Shown here one piece after another: positions 46,015 through 55,036 of a stretch of 64,000 bases of DNA. Numbering within the stretch: the stretch's first letter is position 1; every line of letters begins with the position of its first letter. The DNA comes from Lautropia sp. (GTDB taxonomy: Bacteria; Pseudomonadota; Gammaproteobacteria; Burkholderiales; Burkholderiaceae_E): positions 62,001-126,000 of the forward strand of contig JAUNKF010000006.1 of NCBI GenBank assembly GCA_030532895.1, in the 5' to 3' direction. Position numbers and translations under genes: made by a program. The notes below the pieces were generated by a model that worked only from the letters and a program-made list of their open reading frames with translations, had not been told where the DNA came from and did not search any database.

Positions 46015-46146
46015 CTAGAACACGGCGATATCTTCCTCGGTCAACTCAAGCTTGCGACCGATATCAGCCAAAGCATCACCCATACGCACGCGCGCTTCGG
46101 GCTTGATCTCATCCGCCAGTGAATGGCGAGCAAACTCATTCATCAT
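46015..46146 (-). CDS. Small hypothetical protein, possible antitoxin fragment
   Basis: A 43-aa frame (MMNEFARHSLADEIKPEARVR then MGDALADIGRKLELTEEDIAVF). Its ATG overlaps the stop of the upstream 89-aa gene (ATGATGAATGA), a sign of translational coupling. The C-terminal half resembles tails of small VapB-type antitoxins as I remember them, but the match is too short to assign. Confidence 0.4.
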   Translation of the reverse strand: MMNEFARHSLADEIKPEARVRMGDALADIGRKLELTEEDIAVF

Positions 46147-46405
46147 CACCCAACAACCATCCTAGTCCAAAAACGGGAGCCAAAGTCCCCAATCCAAAAC
46201 CCTTGCTGGAGGTAGATGAATAATACCGGCTCTGCTTTTCTTCCTGCTCCTCACGCCAAGCTTGAAAACGGGCCATTTCCTCCTCCGGATCCAGAACCAA
46301 TGAAGGCTCCGGACAAGCCTCGATGTCCTTGCTTGTACGACTGGCCAGCATGGTCAGAAATCTGATCAGCTCCCGAATGGGCCTCTCCATGACGGCCGAG
46401 AACAA
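46136..46405 (-). CDS. Hypothetical protein, 89 aa
   Basis: Frame from TTG 46405 (or ATG 46390, 84 aa). Features: a basic/hydrophobic N-terminal helix (RELIRFLTMLASR), an acidic-basic helical middle (DPEEEMARFQAWREEQEEKQ) and a glycine-rich hydrophobic C-terminus (FGLGTLAPVFGLGWLLG). It lies 33 bases after the PH-domain gene in the same direction and overlaps the next small gene. No family recognised. Confidence 0.5.
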   Translation of the reverse strand: MFSAVMERPIRELIRFLTMLASRTSKDIEACPEPSLVLDPEEEMARFQAWREEQEEKQSRYYSSTSSKGFGLGTLAPVFGLGWLLGDDE

Positions 46406-46438
46406 TAACTACCCGGCCTCCAAGCCTTCAGGAAAGAC

Positions 46439-46816
46439 CTACTTGGCCCCAAGCACACAGTTGGCGATCAGCATGTCCAGCTTGCGCACATCAATCCCCT
46501 TCATCAGCTTGACCTTGATGTGCCCTGCGCGCGTCCATAGCTCCAGCTCGGCGCTGAAATCCAGAAACCCCGCCGCGTTCTCGCTCGACCACATATTGAT
46601 GCTGCTGTAAGGGAGAGAGTAAATCTCGACCTTCTTGCCCCGAATCCCCTGGGCATCCCGAACGATCAGACGCTTGGAAGTGAAGACAGCGCTGTCCCGA
46701 AAGGTCTTGTACGCCGCCACCGCAGATTCGCCTGCCACCATCAGTTCCTGCACGTCACCCGGAATCGGACACTCCTCGACCAGTGTCCACTCCAGGATGG
46801 ATGAAGTTTCTGCCAT
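46439..46816 (-). CDS. Bacterial PH-domain protein
   Basis: A 125-aa protein with a bacterial pleckstrin-homology fold pattern: LMVAGESAVAAYKTFRDSAVFTSKRLIVRDAQGIRGKKVEIYSLPYSSINMWSSE. The segment FTSKRLIVRD...KKVEIYSLPYSSI is diagnostic of the YdjX-neighbour type bPH_1 family. Membrane or protein-protein recognition is presumed. Begins 20 bases after the 465-aa gene on the same strand and likely co-transcribed with it. Confidence 0.78.
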   Translation of the reverse strand: MAETSSILEWTLVEECPIPGDVQELMVAGESAVAAYKTFRDSAVFTSKRLIVRDAQGIRGKKVEIYSLPYSSINMWSSENAAGFLDFSAELELWTRAGHIKVKLMKGIDVRKLDMLIANCVLGAK

Positions 46817-46836
46817 CTAATCCTCTCTTAGCTGCC

Positions 46837-48234
46837 TCAAGCTGGTTCTGCAAAAACCCAGACGCCCGTCATTTTACTCATGGAAATCCCGTACCTAACA
46901 CCACCCTGGACAAAGCTATCCCTTTCAAGACCACCAGAAGAAGAAAATCTCTCTCCAACTTTCGCATACATTTTAAACAGCCTTTTTCCAACCGTCTTCT
47001 CCCCGTCTCGACCTGCCGGTGCACTAGCCAGCATAATAGCGGCAAATGCATTATCAAAGTTCTCAACGGAATCATAACCAGGAACGGTCGTAACAAGTAT
47101 TTTTGACAGCTTATTGCTCTTTGAGTCCATTGTCACCAAGGCAGACAAATTATCGTTCAGCTCAAATGTCGCGCCTTTTAATGACTCACCAAAAGACTCA
47201 CGTTTAACCTGCAACGAAAGTCTATATGGAGAATCAATGACTTTCAAATCGTTATTGACCCTCTTAACAAAAGTCGAAAAATCCAAATTGATCAACGAAC
47301 GAGAATCAACACTACGAGACTCCGTCACCGCTTGAGACTCAGAACCCGACATCGAAGCAAGCGCGGATTTTGCCTCCTTTTTACGACCAGACAAGACAGC
47401 CGAACAAAAAACAGCCGCACCTTTTTTATTGCTAGAATCCTCGCAAAAACGCTTTGCAGCACTACGACCCACTGGACGAAGCGAAACCTCAGAAATATCA
47501 AGAATATCCCAGTGAGTTATATTTTTCCAATTGATTCTAGAATAATCAACTTCTGGAATATCGATTGTCAAAACCTTCTTTTGACTCTCATTTCCATACG
47601 AGTCAACATAATTTCCAAAAGCCACAAAACTTGCATATTCAACATCAATAGCATGCTTCTGAATAGCCTGCCCAAGATCTACAATGCGATGAGACAAGCC
47701 CGAAACATAAGATGCTTCGTTCCAAACAGCAGACGGCTTATAGGACAGTACAATCCTAAACTTACCGGTTTTCTTATTCTTATTGACTGAATCAACAGTC
47801 ATTTCTGACCGAGCTTCCTTTCTAAGAATTTTTGTCACTCTATCCTCATCAGCGAGCCTGAGTTTACTCTCTTCAAGAGCTTTGAGTTCCTCATCTGAAA
47901 GCCCGGATGACTCACTATCACGCCCCTCTTCACCAACCTCATCCACCAAGGCTGCCTTCACCATTTTTTCCTTCTTTTCCGGCACAACAGATTCGGAACG
48001 ATTTACCTCAGCTACGTCCTCAGGCAGAGATCCAGATTTAACCTTTTCAGCGGAAGAAACGGAGAAGATAGCCGATCCAATGAACAAGATAAAATAGCTC
48101 CCATAGACCTTAATAACCCGTCCTCTAGAAGCGTTACCTGATCTAATTACCATCCGCGGAAAGAGAATACCCAAAGCCAGCAAAGAAAGACTACCAAATG
48201 CCAGGAAAGCGAAGATCGTCGTCAACATCAGCAC
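46837..48234 (-). CDS. AT-rich membrane-anchored protein of unknown function, two-cysteine domain
   Basis: A 465-aa protein with base composition clearly more AT-rich than its neighbours. Two hydrophobic N-terminal helices (residues 1-28 and 44-60) are followed by a charged, coiled-coil-like linker (to ~150). Then comes a domain (~155-295) shared with the 244-aa protein at 44681-45415. Residues 233-292 align without gaps; Cys264 and Cys277 match the paralogue's pair. The C-terminal ~165 residues are a second alpha/beta region (LINLDFSTFVKRVNNDLKV ... FVQGGVRYGISMSKMTGVWVFAEPA). First gene of a probable minus-strand operon with the PH-domain and two small genes. Confidence 0.72.
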   Translation of the reverse strand: MLMLTTIFAFLAFGSLSLLALGILFPRMVIRSGNASRGRVIKVYGSYFILFIGSAIFSVSSAEKVKSGSLPEDVAEVNRSESVVPEKKEKMVKAALVDEVGEEGRDSESSGLSDEELKALEESKLRLADEDRVTKILRKEARSEMTVDSVNKNKKTGKFRIVLSYKPSAVWNEASYVSGLSHRIVDLGQAIQKHAIDVEYASFVAFGNYVDSYGNESQKKVLTIDIPEVDYSRINWKNITHWDILDISEVSLRPVGRSAAKRFCEDSSNKKGAAVFCSAVLSGRKKEAKSALASMSGSESQAVTESRSVDSRSLINLDFSTFVKRVNNDLKVIDSPYRLSLQVKRESFGESLKGATFELNDNLSALVTMDSKSNKLSKILVTTVPGYDSVENFDNAFAAIMLASAPAGRDGEKTVGKRLFKMYAKVGERFSSSGGLERDSFVQGGVRYGISMSKMTGVWVFAEPA

Positions 48235-48366
48235 GCCTCTGTAAAGTTATGCACACCAAGTAGCACCCTAGCACTCTGAAGTTCCTGATGTATCTGACAG
48301 AGAATTCATCGATCTATCTCAGCCGATCAACGGTAGAGTAGTTCTTCGCCCATCACATCTGGCCAT

Positions 48367-48412
48367 AAAAAACCCCCGACCCGACAGCACCAAGCCATCG
48401 GCAATCGGGGGT
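48367..48412 (-). terminator. Rho-independent terminator downstream of clpB
   Basis: Minus-strand outer stem ACCCCCGA/TCGGGGGT with an inner imperfect hairpin, ending in six T residues. About 140 bases after the clpB stop. Confidence 0.7.
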
Positions 48413-48485
48413 CAGTCACCTGAAACGGCCGCTTGGAGCGGGTGGCAACGCAGTGCTACACGCCCGGAGAGGGTTTCACGGGGCT

Positions 48486-48505
48486 GAACAAGTGCCTCAC
48501 ACGCT
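48486..48505. repeat. Dispersed intergenic motif, copy 8 (inverted)
   Basis: Minus-strand reading AGCGTGTGAGGCACTTGTTC, one variant of GCGTGTCATGCACTTGTTC, 47 bases downstream of clpB. Confidence 0.5.
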
Positions 48506-48551
48506 CAGGAAAAGGCAGAAACCCTGCCCTGCCTTCACCCGCCCATCAAGA

Positions 48552-51185
48552 TCAATGCACCGTCCGCTCGAAGGTGAACTCGCCGTTCTGGAAATCGACC
48601 GGGATCGTTTCCTTGGGGGCGTATTTGCCTTCCAGCACCCGACGGGCGATCGGGTTTTCGAGGTTTTGCTGGATGGCCCGCTTCAGTGGCCGTGCGCCAT
48701 AGAGCGGGTCGAAACCAACCTTGGCCAGCTCGTCCATCGCGGCATCGCTGATCGACAGGTCGAGGTCGCGCTCGGCCAGACGCTTCTTCAGCAGCTCCAG
48801 CTGGATCGCGGCGATCTTGGCGATGTGCTTGCTGTCCAGCCCGTGGAAGACCACGATCTCGTCGATCCGGTTGATGAACTCGGGCCGGAAATGCTGGCGC
48901 AGCTCGCCCATCACGGCTTCCTTGATCACATCCGGGTCGTTCAGCGTCTTGTCGGCCGACAGGCGCTGGATTTCACCCGAGCCGATGTTGCTCGTCATGA
49001 CGACGACCGTGTTGCGGAAGTCCACCGTGCGGCCTTGGCCATCGGTCAGGCGTCCGTCGTCCAGCACCTGCAAGAGGATGTTGAACACGTCCGGATGGGC
49101 CTTCTCGATCTCGTCGAGCAGGATCACGCTGTACGGGTTGCGACGCACGGCCTCGGTCAGGTAACCGCCCTCCTCGTAGCCCACGTATCCCGGCGGCGCA
49201 CCGATCAGGCGGGCCACCGAGTGCTTCTCCATGAATTCGCTCATGTCGATGCGGATCAGGTGGTCTTCGGAGTCGAAGAGGAAGCGGGCCAGTGCCTTGC
49301 ACAGCTCGGTCTTGCCCACGCCGGTTGGCCCCAGGAACAGGAAGGAACCATAGGGACGATTGGGGTCGGCCAGACCGGCGCGTGAGCGGCGGATGGCGTC
49401 GGAGACGAGCGTGACGGCTTCATCCTGCCCCACCACGCGCTTGTGCAGCTCCTCTTCCATCTTCAGGAGCTTCTCGCGCTCGCCCTGCATCATCCGCGAC
49501 ACCGGGATGCCGGTGGCACGGGACACGACCTCGGCGATTTCCTCGGCGCCCACGACGGTGCGCAGCAGCTTCGGCTTGGCATGGGCCGCTGCTTCATCCG
49601 CCTGCTGACTGCTTTCGGCATCGTTGACCTCGGCCAGGCGCTTCTCCAGCTCGGGCAGCTTGCCATACTGCAGCTCGGCCAGTTTCTCGTACTGGCCCTG
49701 ACGCTGCAGCTCGGCCATCTGCGCACGCAGCTGGTCGATCTCGGCCTTGATCTGGGCACTGCCCTGCACGGCGGCCTTTTCGGCTTTGAGGATTTCTTCG
49801 TAGTCGGCGTATTCCTTGCCGATGCGCTCGATTTCCTCCTCGATCAGCGCAAAGCGCTTCTTCGAGGCATCATCGGTTTCCTTGCGCACGGCTTCGCGCT
49901 CGATCTTCAGCTGGATCAGCCGGCGATCGAGCCTGTCCATCACCTCGGGCTTCGAGTCGATTTCCATCTTGATGCGCGAGGCCGCCTCGTCGATCAGGTC
50001 GATGGCCTTGTCCGGCAGGAAGCGGTCGGTGATGTAACGATTGGAGAGTTCGGCCGCCGCCACGATGGCCGGATCGGTGATCTCCACGCCGTGGTGAATC
50101 TCATAGCGCTCCTGCAAGCCACGCAGGATGGCAATGGTCGATTCCACGCTCGGCTCGCCCACCAGCACCTTCTGGAAGCGCCGCTCCAGGGCCGCATCCT
50201 TCTCGATGTACTTGCGGTATTCATCCAGCGTGGTGGCGCCCACGCAGTGCAGCTCGCCGCGCGCGAGTGCCGGCTTCAGCATGTTGCCGGCGTCCATGGC
50301 GCCATCCGATTTGCCGGCCCCCACCATCGTGTGGATCTCGTCGATGAAGACGATGGTTCGGCCCTCGTCGGCAGCAATGTCCTTCAGTACCGCTTTCAGC
50401 CGCTCCTCGAACTCGCCACGGTATTTGGCACCGGCCAGAAGCGCCGCCATGTCGAGCGACAGCACACGCTTGTTCTTCAGCGTGTCGGGCACCTCGCCAT
50501 TGACGATGCGCTGAGCCAGCCCCTCGACGATGGCGGTCTTGCCCACGCCGGGTTCACCGATCAGCACCGGGTTGTTTTTCGTGCGACGTTGCAGGATCTG
50601 GATCGTGCGGCGGATTTCATCATCCCGGCCGATGACCGGATCGAGCTTGCCCTGACGGGCACGCTCGGTCAGATCCAGCGTGTATTTTTTGAGCGCTTCG
50701 CGCTGGCCTTCGGCATCTTGCGATTCCACCGTCTGGCCGCCCCGCACGGCCTCCACCGCCGTCTCCAGGCTCTTGCGGGTGAGGCCCGCCTCACGCAGCA
50801 AGCGGCCGGCCTCGCCCCCTTGGCGGCCATCGCCTTCGGTGAGCGCGAGCAGAAACATCTCCAGTGCCACGAACTGGTCGCCACGCTTCTCGGCCTCTTT
50901 CTCGGCGTTGTTGAGGAGCTTCAGCAACTCACGGCTCACGCCGGGCTGGCTGGACTGGCCGCTGACCTCGGGCAACGCCCGCAGCGCCGTCTCCACGCCG
51001 CTCTTCAATGCCGAAATGCGCACACCGGCGCGTTCGAGCAGCGCCCGGCCTGAACCGTCCGGCTGGTTGATGATGGCAGCCAGCAAGTGGATGGGTTCAA
51101 TGTAGGGGTTGTCGGCAGACACGGCCATGCTTTGCGCATCGGCCAGTGCCTGTTGGAATTGTGTGGTGAGCTTGTCGATTCGCAT
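48552..51185 (-). CDS. clpB: ATP-dependent chaperone ClpB
   Basis: Disaggregase of the Hsp100 family (877 aa). N-terminal Clp repeats ([22 protein letters not shown]), first AAA+ domain with Walker A GEPGVGKT (about residue 205), a long ClpB-specific middle coiled coil (residues ~400-530), second AAA+ domain with Walker A GPTGVGKT (about 605) and [13 protein letters not shown]. Resolubilises aggregates with DnaK. In related genomes clpB often lies next to moaE; here cls and mazEF separate them. Confidence 0.96.
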   Translation of the reverse strand: MRIDKLTTQFQQALADAQSMAVSADNPYIEPIHLLAAIINQPDGSGRALLERAGVRISALKSGVETALRALPEVSGQSSQPGVSRELLKLLNNAEKEAEKRGDQFVALEMFLLALTEGDGRQGGEAGRLLREAGLTRKSLETAVEAVRGGQTVESQDAEGQREALKKYTLDLTERARQGKLDPVIGRDDEIRRTIQILQRRTKNNPVLIGEPGVGKTAIVEGLAQRIVNGEVPDTLKNKRVLSLDMAALLAGAKYRGEFEERLKAVLKDIAADEGRTIVFIDEIHTMVGAGKSDGAMDAGNMLKPALARGELHCVGATTLDEYRKYIEKDAALERRFQKVLVGEPSVESTIAILRGLQERYEIHHGVEITDPAIVAAAELSNRYITDRFLPDKAIDLIDEAASRIKMEIDSKPEVMDRLDRRLIQLKIEREAVRKETDDASKKRFALIEEEIERIGKEYADYEEILKAEKAAVQGSAQIKAEIDQLRAQMAELQRQGQYEKLAELQYGKLPELEKRLAEVNDAESSQQADEAAAHAKPKLLRTVVGAEEIAEVVSRATGIPVSRMMQGEREKLLKMEEELHKRVVGQDEAVTLVSDAIRRSRAGLADPNRPYGSFLFLGPTGVGKTELCKALARFLFDSEDHLIRIDMSEFMEKHSVARLIGAPPGYVGYEEGGYLTEAVRRNPYSVILLDEIEKAHPDVFNILLQVLDDGRLTDGQGRTVDFRNTVVVMTSNIGSGEIQRLSADKTLNDPDVIKEAVMGELRQHFRPEFINRIDEIVVFHGLDSKHIAKIAAIQLELLKKRLAERDLDLSISDAAMDELAKVGFDPLYGARPLKRAIQQNLENPIARRVLEGKYAPKETIPVDFQNGEFTFERTVH

Positions 51186-51620
51186 CTGTGTTGTCGTCCT
51201 TGTCGATCAGGCAGAATCCAGGGGGCGGGTGTCCGGGTCGGTCAGTATCAGGCATCAGGGCTGGTTCTGGGCCCCTGTCGTGAAGCCATCAGATCGGCCA
51301 ACCTGTCAGGCACGCGTGCGGCCACTTACCGTGGCTTGAAGACGGTTGGCCGTCATCCAGTGGCTTCATGCACCTTGCTACATGCCAGACCAGACCAGAC
51401 CGGGCCTGCCTTCCGCTTGCCAGCGGGCATCCATCCCTGGATTCGGGAATGATCAACAGGTGGGGGCGTGGTGTCGGAATTCAAGACTCTTTTTCAAAGA
51501 CAATATCTGTGAAAAGCCCTTGCTTGCTGACAGCCGGGCCAGAAGCCTGAGCACCAGGCATCGCCCAACGCCTGGCAACGAGGCACTTCGTATCAACTCT
51601 CTGATCGTGGTCGACTGATC
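51186..51620. other. 435-bp divergent intergenic region (clpB / cls)
   Basis: No gene is supported. It must hold the clpB promoter and the cls promoter. I looked for a sigma-32-type CTTGAAA...CCCCAT arrangement on the minus strand and found no convincing one. A short CAGAC triplication occurs near 51387. Confidence 0.5.
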
Positions 51621-53141
51621 TTGTTTGCTCCGCTGCAACCCCTTTTCAACGCCCTTCAGGAGATCTGGTACAGCATCCCCAGCTCTTCGTGGGCCATGCT
51701 GTATCTGGTCTGGGTGGTGGTCAGCACGCTGTACATCCTCGCGCAGCGTCGCCCCCCGATTGCCACGCTTTGCTGGATTATGGCCTTCATCAGTGTGCCG
51801 GTGCTGAGCGCGGTGTTCTATTTCGTGTTCGGGCCACGCAAGCTGAAGCGACGCAACTTCCGGCGCGAGCTGGCACGTCATCTGGCCGCCCGCCACGGGC
51901 CGATGCAACACCAGCGGTTGCCCGACACGCTGGCCTCGCGCCACTGGCTGCTGGCACAGGCCCGCGTGGCGATCGAGGCGGGCAGTCCGCCACCGCGGCC
52001 CACCGAGGTGCTCGACATCCTGATCGATGGTGATGCCACCTACACGGCCATCGAAGCACGGATGCAGGCGGCCCGGCACCACATCCATCTGGAGTACTAC
52101 ATTTTCGAGCCGGACGAGATCGGCACACGCTGGCGCGACCTGCTGATCGACAAGGCCAAGGCCGGCATCAAGGTACGGCTGCTCGTCGATGCGGTCGGCT
52201 CGAAACGCTGTCGCAAAACCTTCTGGCAGCCACTGCGCGAGGCCGGTGCCGAGGTTCGGATCTTCAACCCGCCACGGCTGATGCCACTCAAACCCAGCAT
52301 GATGAACTTCCGCTCCCACCGCAAGATCGTCGTGGTGGATGGGCGTTATGGCTTCACGGGGGGCATCAACATCGAAGCGGCGCAATCGGCCCGATGCGTG
52401 GGCAAAGCGGGCTGGCGTGACACCCACCTGGCGCTCAAAGGGGGTGCCGTGCTCGACTTGCAGCGCGTGTTTCTGGAAGACTGGCTCTATGCCGGCGCCC
52501 GCTCAGGCCATCTGGCCCGGCTCGACAAGGCGCTCACCACCCCGCAGGACATCCAGGCATGGTTTCCGTGGGATGCAGACGTGGCCGCCCCCACCAACCC
52601 GTGGGTGCAGATCATCGATGCCGGCCCTGACCGGGATCCTTCCCCCATCCACCGCTTCCTGTTCACGGCCATCTCGTCGGCCCGCCGGCGGGTCTGGATC
52701 ACGACACCCTACTTCGTGCCGGATGAGGCCATCCTGATGGCGATGACGACGGCGGCGGCACGTGGCGTGGATGTGCGGCTCTTGGTGCCGATGGAATCGG
52801 ATCAGCTGCTGACGGCACTGGCCGCCTCCACCTTCGTGGAGGAAGTGCTGAGCCAGCGGGTGAAAGTGTTTGCCTATGTGCCGCGCTTCGTCCACGCCAA
52901 GACGCTGGTGGTGGATGACGAGCTGTCGGTGATCGGCACGGCCAACATGGACAACCGCAGCTTCCGGCTCAATTTCGAGGTGATGGCGGCCATCTACGAC
53001 AAGGAAACGGCCTCGAAGATGTCGGCCCAGTTCATGAAGGACACCGAATCAGCCACCAAGCTGCACCCGGATCTGAGTCCGGACAACTTCAACGAGCGGC
53101 TGGTGGCGAGTCTGGCGCGGCTGGCGGCGCCATTGCTGTAG
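51621..53141 (+). CDS. cls: Cardiolipin synthase
   Basis: Phospholipase D superfamily membrane enzyme joining two phosphatidylglycerols into cardiolipin (506 aa). Two N-terminal membrane helices (SSWAMLYLVWVVVSTLYIL and PIATLCWIMAFISVPVLSAVFYFVFG), then two HKD motifs: HRKIVVVDGRYGFTGGIN and HAKTLVVDDELSVIGTANMDNRS. The N-terminus follows the usual ClsA-like plan. The start is a TTG at 51621; no good upstream ATG exists, so the exact start is uncertain. Confidence 0.9.
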   Translation: MFAPLQPLFNALQEIWYSIPSSSWAMLYLVWVVVSTLYILAQRRPPIATLCWIMAFISVPVLSAVFYFVFGPRKLKRRNFRRELARHLAARHGPMQHQRLPDTLASRHWLLAQARVAIEAGSPPPRPTEVLDILIDGDATYTAIEARMQAARHHIHLEYYIFEPDEIGTRWRDLLIDKAKAGIKVRLLVDAVGSKRCRKTFWQPLREAGAEVRIFNPPRLMPLKPSMMNFRSHRKIVVVDGRYGFTGGINIEAAQSARCVGKAGWRDTHLALKGGAVLDLQRVFLEDWLYAGARSGHLARLDKALTTPQDIQAWFPWDADVAAPTNPWVQIIDAGPDRDPSPIHRFLFTAISSARRRVWITTPYFVPDEAILMAMTTAAARGVDVRLLVPMESDQLLTALAASTFVEEVLSQRVKVFAYVPRFVHAKTLVVDDELSVIGTANMDNRSFRLNFEVMAAIYDKETASKMSAQFMKDTESATKLHPDLSPDNFNERLVASLARLAAPLL

Positions 53142-53205
53142 TTTTGGAACAGTCGTCCACCCAAAACAGCGCTCAATCCAGAACAGCTTGACTTCTGCTA
53201 TTCAA

Positions 53206-53227
53206 AAGTTATACTGAAATATAACTT
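53206..53227. promoter_or_regulatory. Palindromic operator-like site upstream of mazEF-type pair
   Basis: Perfect inverted repeat AAGTTATA-ctgaaa-TATAACTT, 20 bases before the antitoxin ATG. Such palindromes are where antitoxins autoregulate. Confidence 0.7.
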
Positions 53228-53246
53228 ATAGAACAGGATCAGGATC

Positions 53247-53501
53247 ATGCACACGACCACGCTACGCAAGGTTGGCGGTTCCGTCATGCTGACCGTACCA
53301 CCTGCCCTGCTGGATGATCTGAAATTGCAAGCAGGCACCGCTGTCCATCTCAGTACCGATCAGGATACGCTGCTTGTGAAACCGGCCCGCCCCCGATACA
53401 CGCTGGAGGAGCTGCTGCAACGATGCGATGGCACCGCATCCGCGAGCGCAGAAGATCGGACCTGGCTGGACAACAGCCCCGTTGGCAACGAGCTGCTCTG
53501 A
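53247..53501 (+). CDS. Antitoxin, AbrB/MazE family
   Basis: An 84-aa protein with an N-terminal swapped-hairpin AbrB fold: MHTTTLRKVGGSVMLTVPPALLDDLKLQAGTAVHLSTDQDTLLVKPA. The C-terminal part (TLEELLQRCDGTASASAEDRTWLD) is the likely toxin-binding tail. Its stop overlaps the toxin start (TGATG). Confidence 0.88.
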   Translation: MHTTTLRKVGGSVMLTVPPALLDDLKLQAGTAVHLSTDQDTLLVKPARPRYTLEELLQRCDGTASASAEDRTWLDNSPVGNELL

Positions 53502-53833
53502 TGGATCGCGGCGATATTTACGTGGTGTCGCTTGACCCCACATCGGGGCACGAACAACAAGGCACGCGCCCCGTTCTGATCGTCTCACCAGGGGGTTTCA
53601 ATCGGCTCACAGGCACGCCATTGGTACTGCCCATCACCAGCGGTGGCAACTTCGCCCGCATGGAGGGTTTCAGCGTCTCGCTGATGGGGGCCGGCACCGA
53701 CACCACCGGCGTGGTGCGTTGTGATCAGATACGAGCACTGGACTTGCGCGCACGGCGCGGCAAGAAGAAAGAACGGGTGCCCGACTGGATCATGGATGAG
53801 GTGCTGGCACGGCTGGCGCCGCTGCTCACATAG
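53501..53833 (+). CDS. Toxin, MazF/PemK (ChpB-like) endoribonuclease
   Basis: A 110-aa MazF-fold protein: DRGDIYVVSLDPTSGHEQQGTRPVLIVSP, LPITSGGNFARMEGF, GVVRCDQIRALDLRAR. The basic residues and Asp-Gln of the RNA-cleaving family are present. ATG overlaps the antitoxin stop, giving coupled translation. Expected to cut mRNA at specific short sequences unless bound by the antitoxin. Confidence 0.9.
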   Translation: MDRGDIYVVSLDPTSGHEQQGTRPVLIVSPGGFNRLTGTPLVLPITSGGNFARMEGFSVSLMGAGTDTTGVVRCDQIRALDLRARRGKKKERVPDWIMDEVLARLAPLLT

Positions 53834-53834
53834 A

Positions 53835-53856
53835 AGCGTGTGTCATGCACTTGTTC
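53835..53856. repeat. Dispersed intergenic motif, copy 9
   Basis: AGCGTGTGTCATGCACTTGT followed by TC, two bases after the toxin stop. Best match to the longer form GCGTGTCATGCACTTGTTC. Confidence 0.55.
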
Positions 53857-54005
53857 GTCCTCTCGCACTCGATGGCCGAACAATCACAGCCGGATGAAAT
53901 CATCCCGGCCCCTACACTACTACCTACTCTACTCACCACGCCTCGATACTCGGGGCGCTTCAAACGACTTGTCGCAGATCCTGGCTCACAGGCAAAAGCA
54001 CGACA

Positions 54006-54479
54006 TCATCCCCAGCTTCTGGCCGCCTCGTCATCACTTTCCCGCGCTGCCACCCAACGGCTGCCATCGGGGGTGTTTTCCTTTTTCCAGAACGGTGCTT
54101 CGGTTTTCAGAAAGTCCATGATGAAGCGGCAGGCGTCGAAGGCAGCGGCGCGGTGGGCCGAACTGACGGCCACCAGCACGATCTGGTCGCCCGGCTGCAA
54201 GGTGCCCACCCGGTGGATGATCGTGACATCGAGCAGCGGCCAGCGCGCTTCGGCCTCTCGGCAGATGGCGGCGAGCGTCTGCTCGGTCATGCCCGGGTAG
54301 TGCTCCAGCGTGAGCGTGAAGACCTGATCGCCCTCGTTCTGGTGACGCACGCAGCCCACGAAGGAAGCAACCGCACCGGCTTCGGTCGTGCGCTGCTGCA
54401 AGCGCTTCAGCTCGGCGCCCAAGTCGAAATCTTCGGCCTGAACGCAAATGCGCGGGGTCAAAGCAGATGAAGATGACAT
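54006..54479 (-). CDS. moaE: Molybdopterin synthase catalytic subunit
   Basis: Large subunit of molybdopterin synthase (157 aa), which inserts two sulfurs into precursor Z using MoaD thiocarboxylate. Motifs: GAVASFVGCVRHQNEGDQVFTLTLEHYPGM, VTIIHRVGTLQPGDQIVLVAVSSAHRAAAFDACRFIMDFLKTEAPFWKKE with the active-site Lys residues. Normal length. 138 bases after moaD, a slightly long gap. Confidence 0.94.
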   Translation of the reverse strand: MSSSSALTPRICVQAEDFDLGAELKRLQQRTTEAGAVASFVGCVRHQNEGDQVFTLTLEHYPGMTEQTLAAICREAEARWPLLDVTIIHRVGTLQPGDQIVLVAVSSAHRAAAFDACRFIMDFLKTEAPFWKKENTPDGSRWVAARESDDEAARSWG

Positions 54480-54618
54480 GATCAGAAAATAGCTCCGTTC
54501 GCCAGATTTACCCTACCCCGCAAAGCCCACTCGGCAAGGAAAACGGGATGCCCAGACAGAGGCCGACAAAGCTGCCGAACAGCCCCCTGACCTGTTGTCA
54601 AGACACCCTTCCCGTCAT

Positions 54619-54888
54619 TTACCCCCCCGTCACCGGCGGGAAAAAAGCCACCTCGGCCCCGTCGGTCAAGGGCGTGTCGGCTGTGGCCATCTGCTGGGAA
54701 ACGGCGGCGCGGATCAGATCCCGCCCTGCTGCGGGCATGGCAAGTACCTCGGCCCAGACATCACCACGCTGAATCAACCATTGGCGCAGCGCGCCCACGG
54801 TGCCCACCTCCGCCGGGAGCGTGAGGCTTTCAGCCTCGGTGCCCAGCCGCTCGCGCAGGCTGGCAAAGTACAACACGCGAATCTTCAT
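54619..54888 (-). CDS. moaD: Molybdopterin synthase sulfur carrier subunit
   Basis: Ubiquitin-fold sulfur carrier (89 aa) ending in the essential Gly-Gly (FFPPVTGG). Start MKIRVLYFASLRERLG at 54888 is preferred over a codon 7 residues upstream because it matches family N-termini. Confidence 0.93.
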   Translation of the reverse strand: MKIRVLYFASLRERLGTEAESLTLPAEVGTVGALRQWLIQRGDVWAEVLAMPAAGRDLIRAAVSQQMATADTPLTDGAEVAFFPPVTGG

Positions 54889-55036
54889 GGACGATTCATC
54901 CCCAATCAATCAATGGCACACGAACAAAGTGCGCCAACATCCGAGTTCTGCTTCAGCGCTTTCTCATTGGCCGTGACGACACCGAGGATGGTGACGGAGA
55001 TGCTCAACGCATACGGGCAACCAACAAAAATACCTA

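Larger units (their letters stand above)
48235..48551. other. Intergenic region between the AT-rich gene and clpB
   Basis: Holds the clpB terminator at 48367-48412 and an inverted copy of the dispersed motif at 48486-48505. The part up to 48360 is AT-rich and probably contains the promoter of the 465-aa gene; no clear -35/-10 pair is visible to me. Confidence 0.5.

Noticed and set aside
49443-51053. 536-codon plus-strand frame opposite clpB
   Set aside because: Antisense to clpB, composition typical of a mirror frame.
51186-51400. Sigma-32 promoter for clpB
   Set aside because: A CTTCAAG-like element occurs on the minus strand near 51348 but no matching -10 (CCCCAT) at the right spacing was found.
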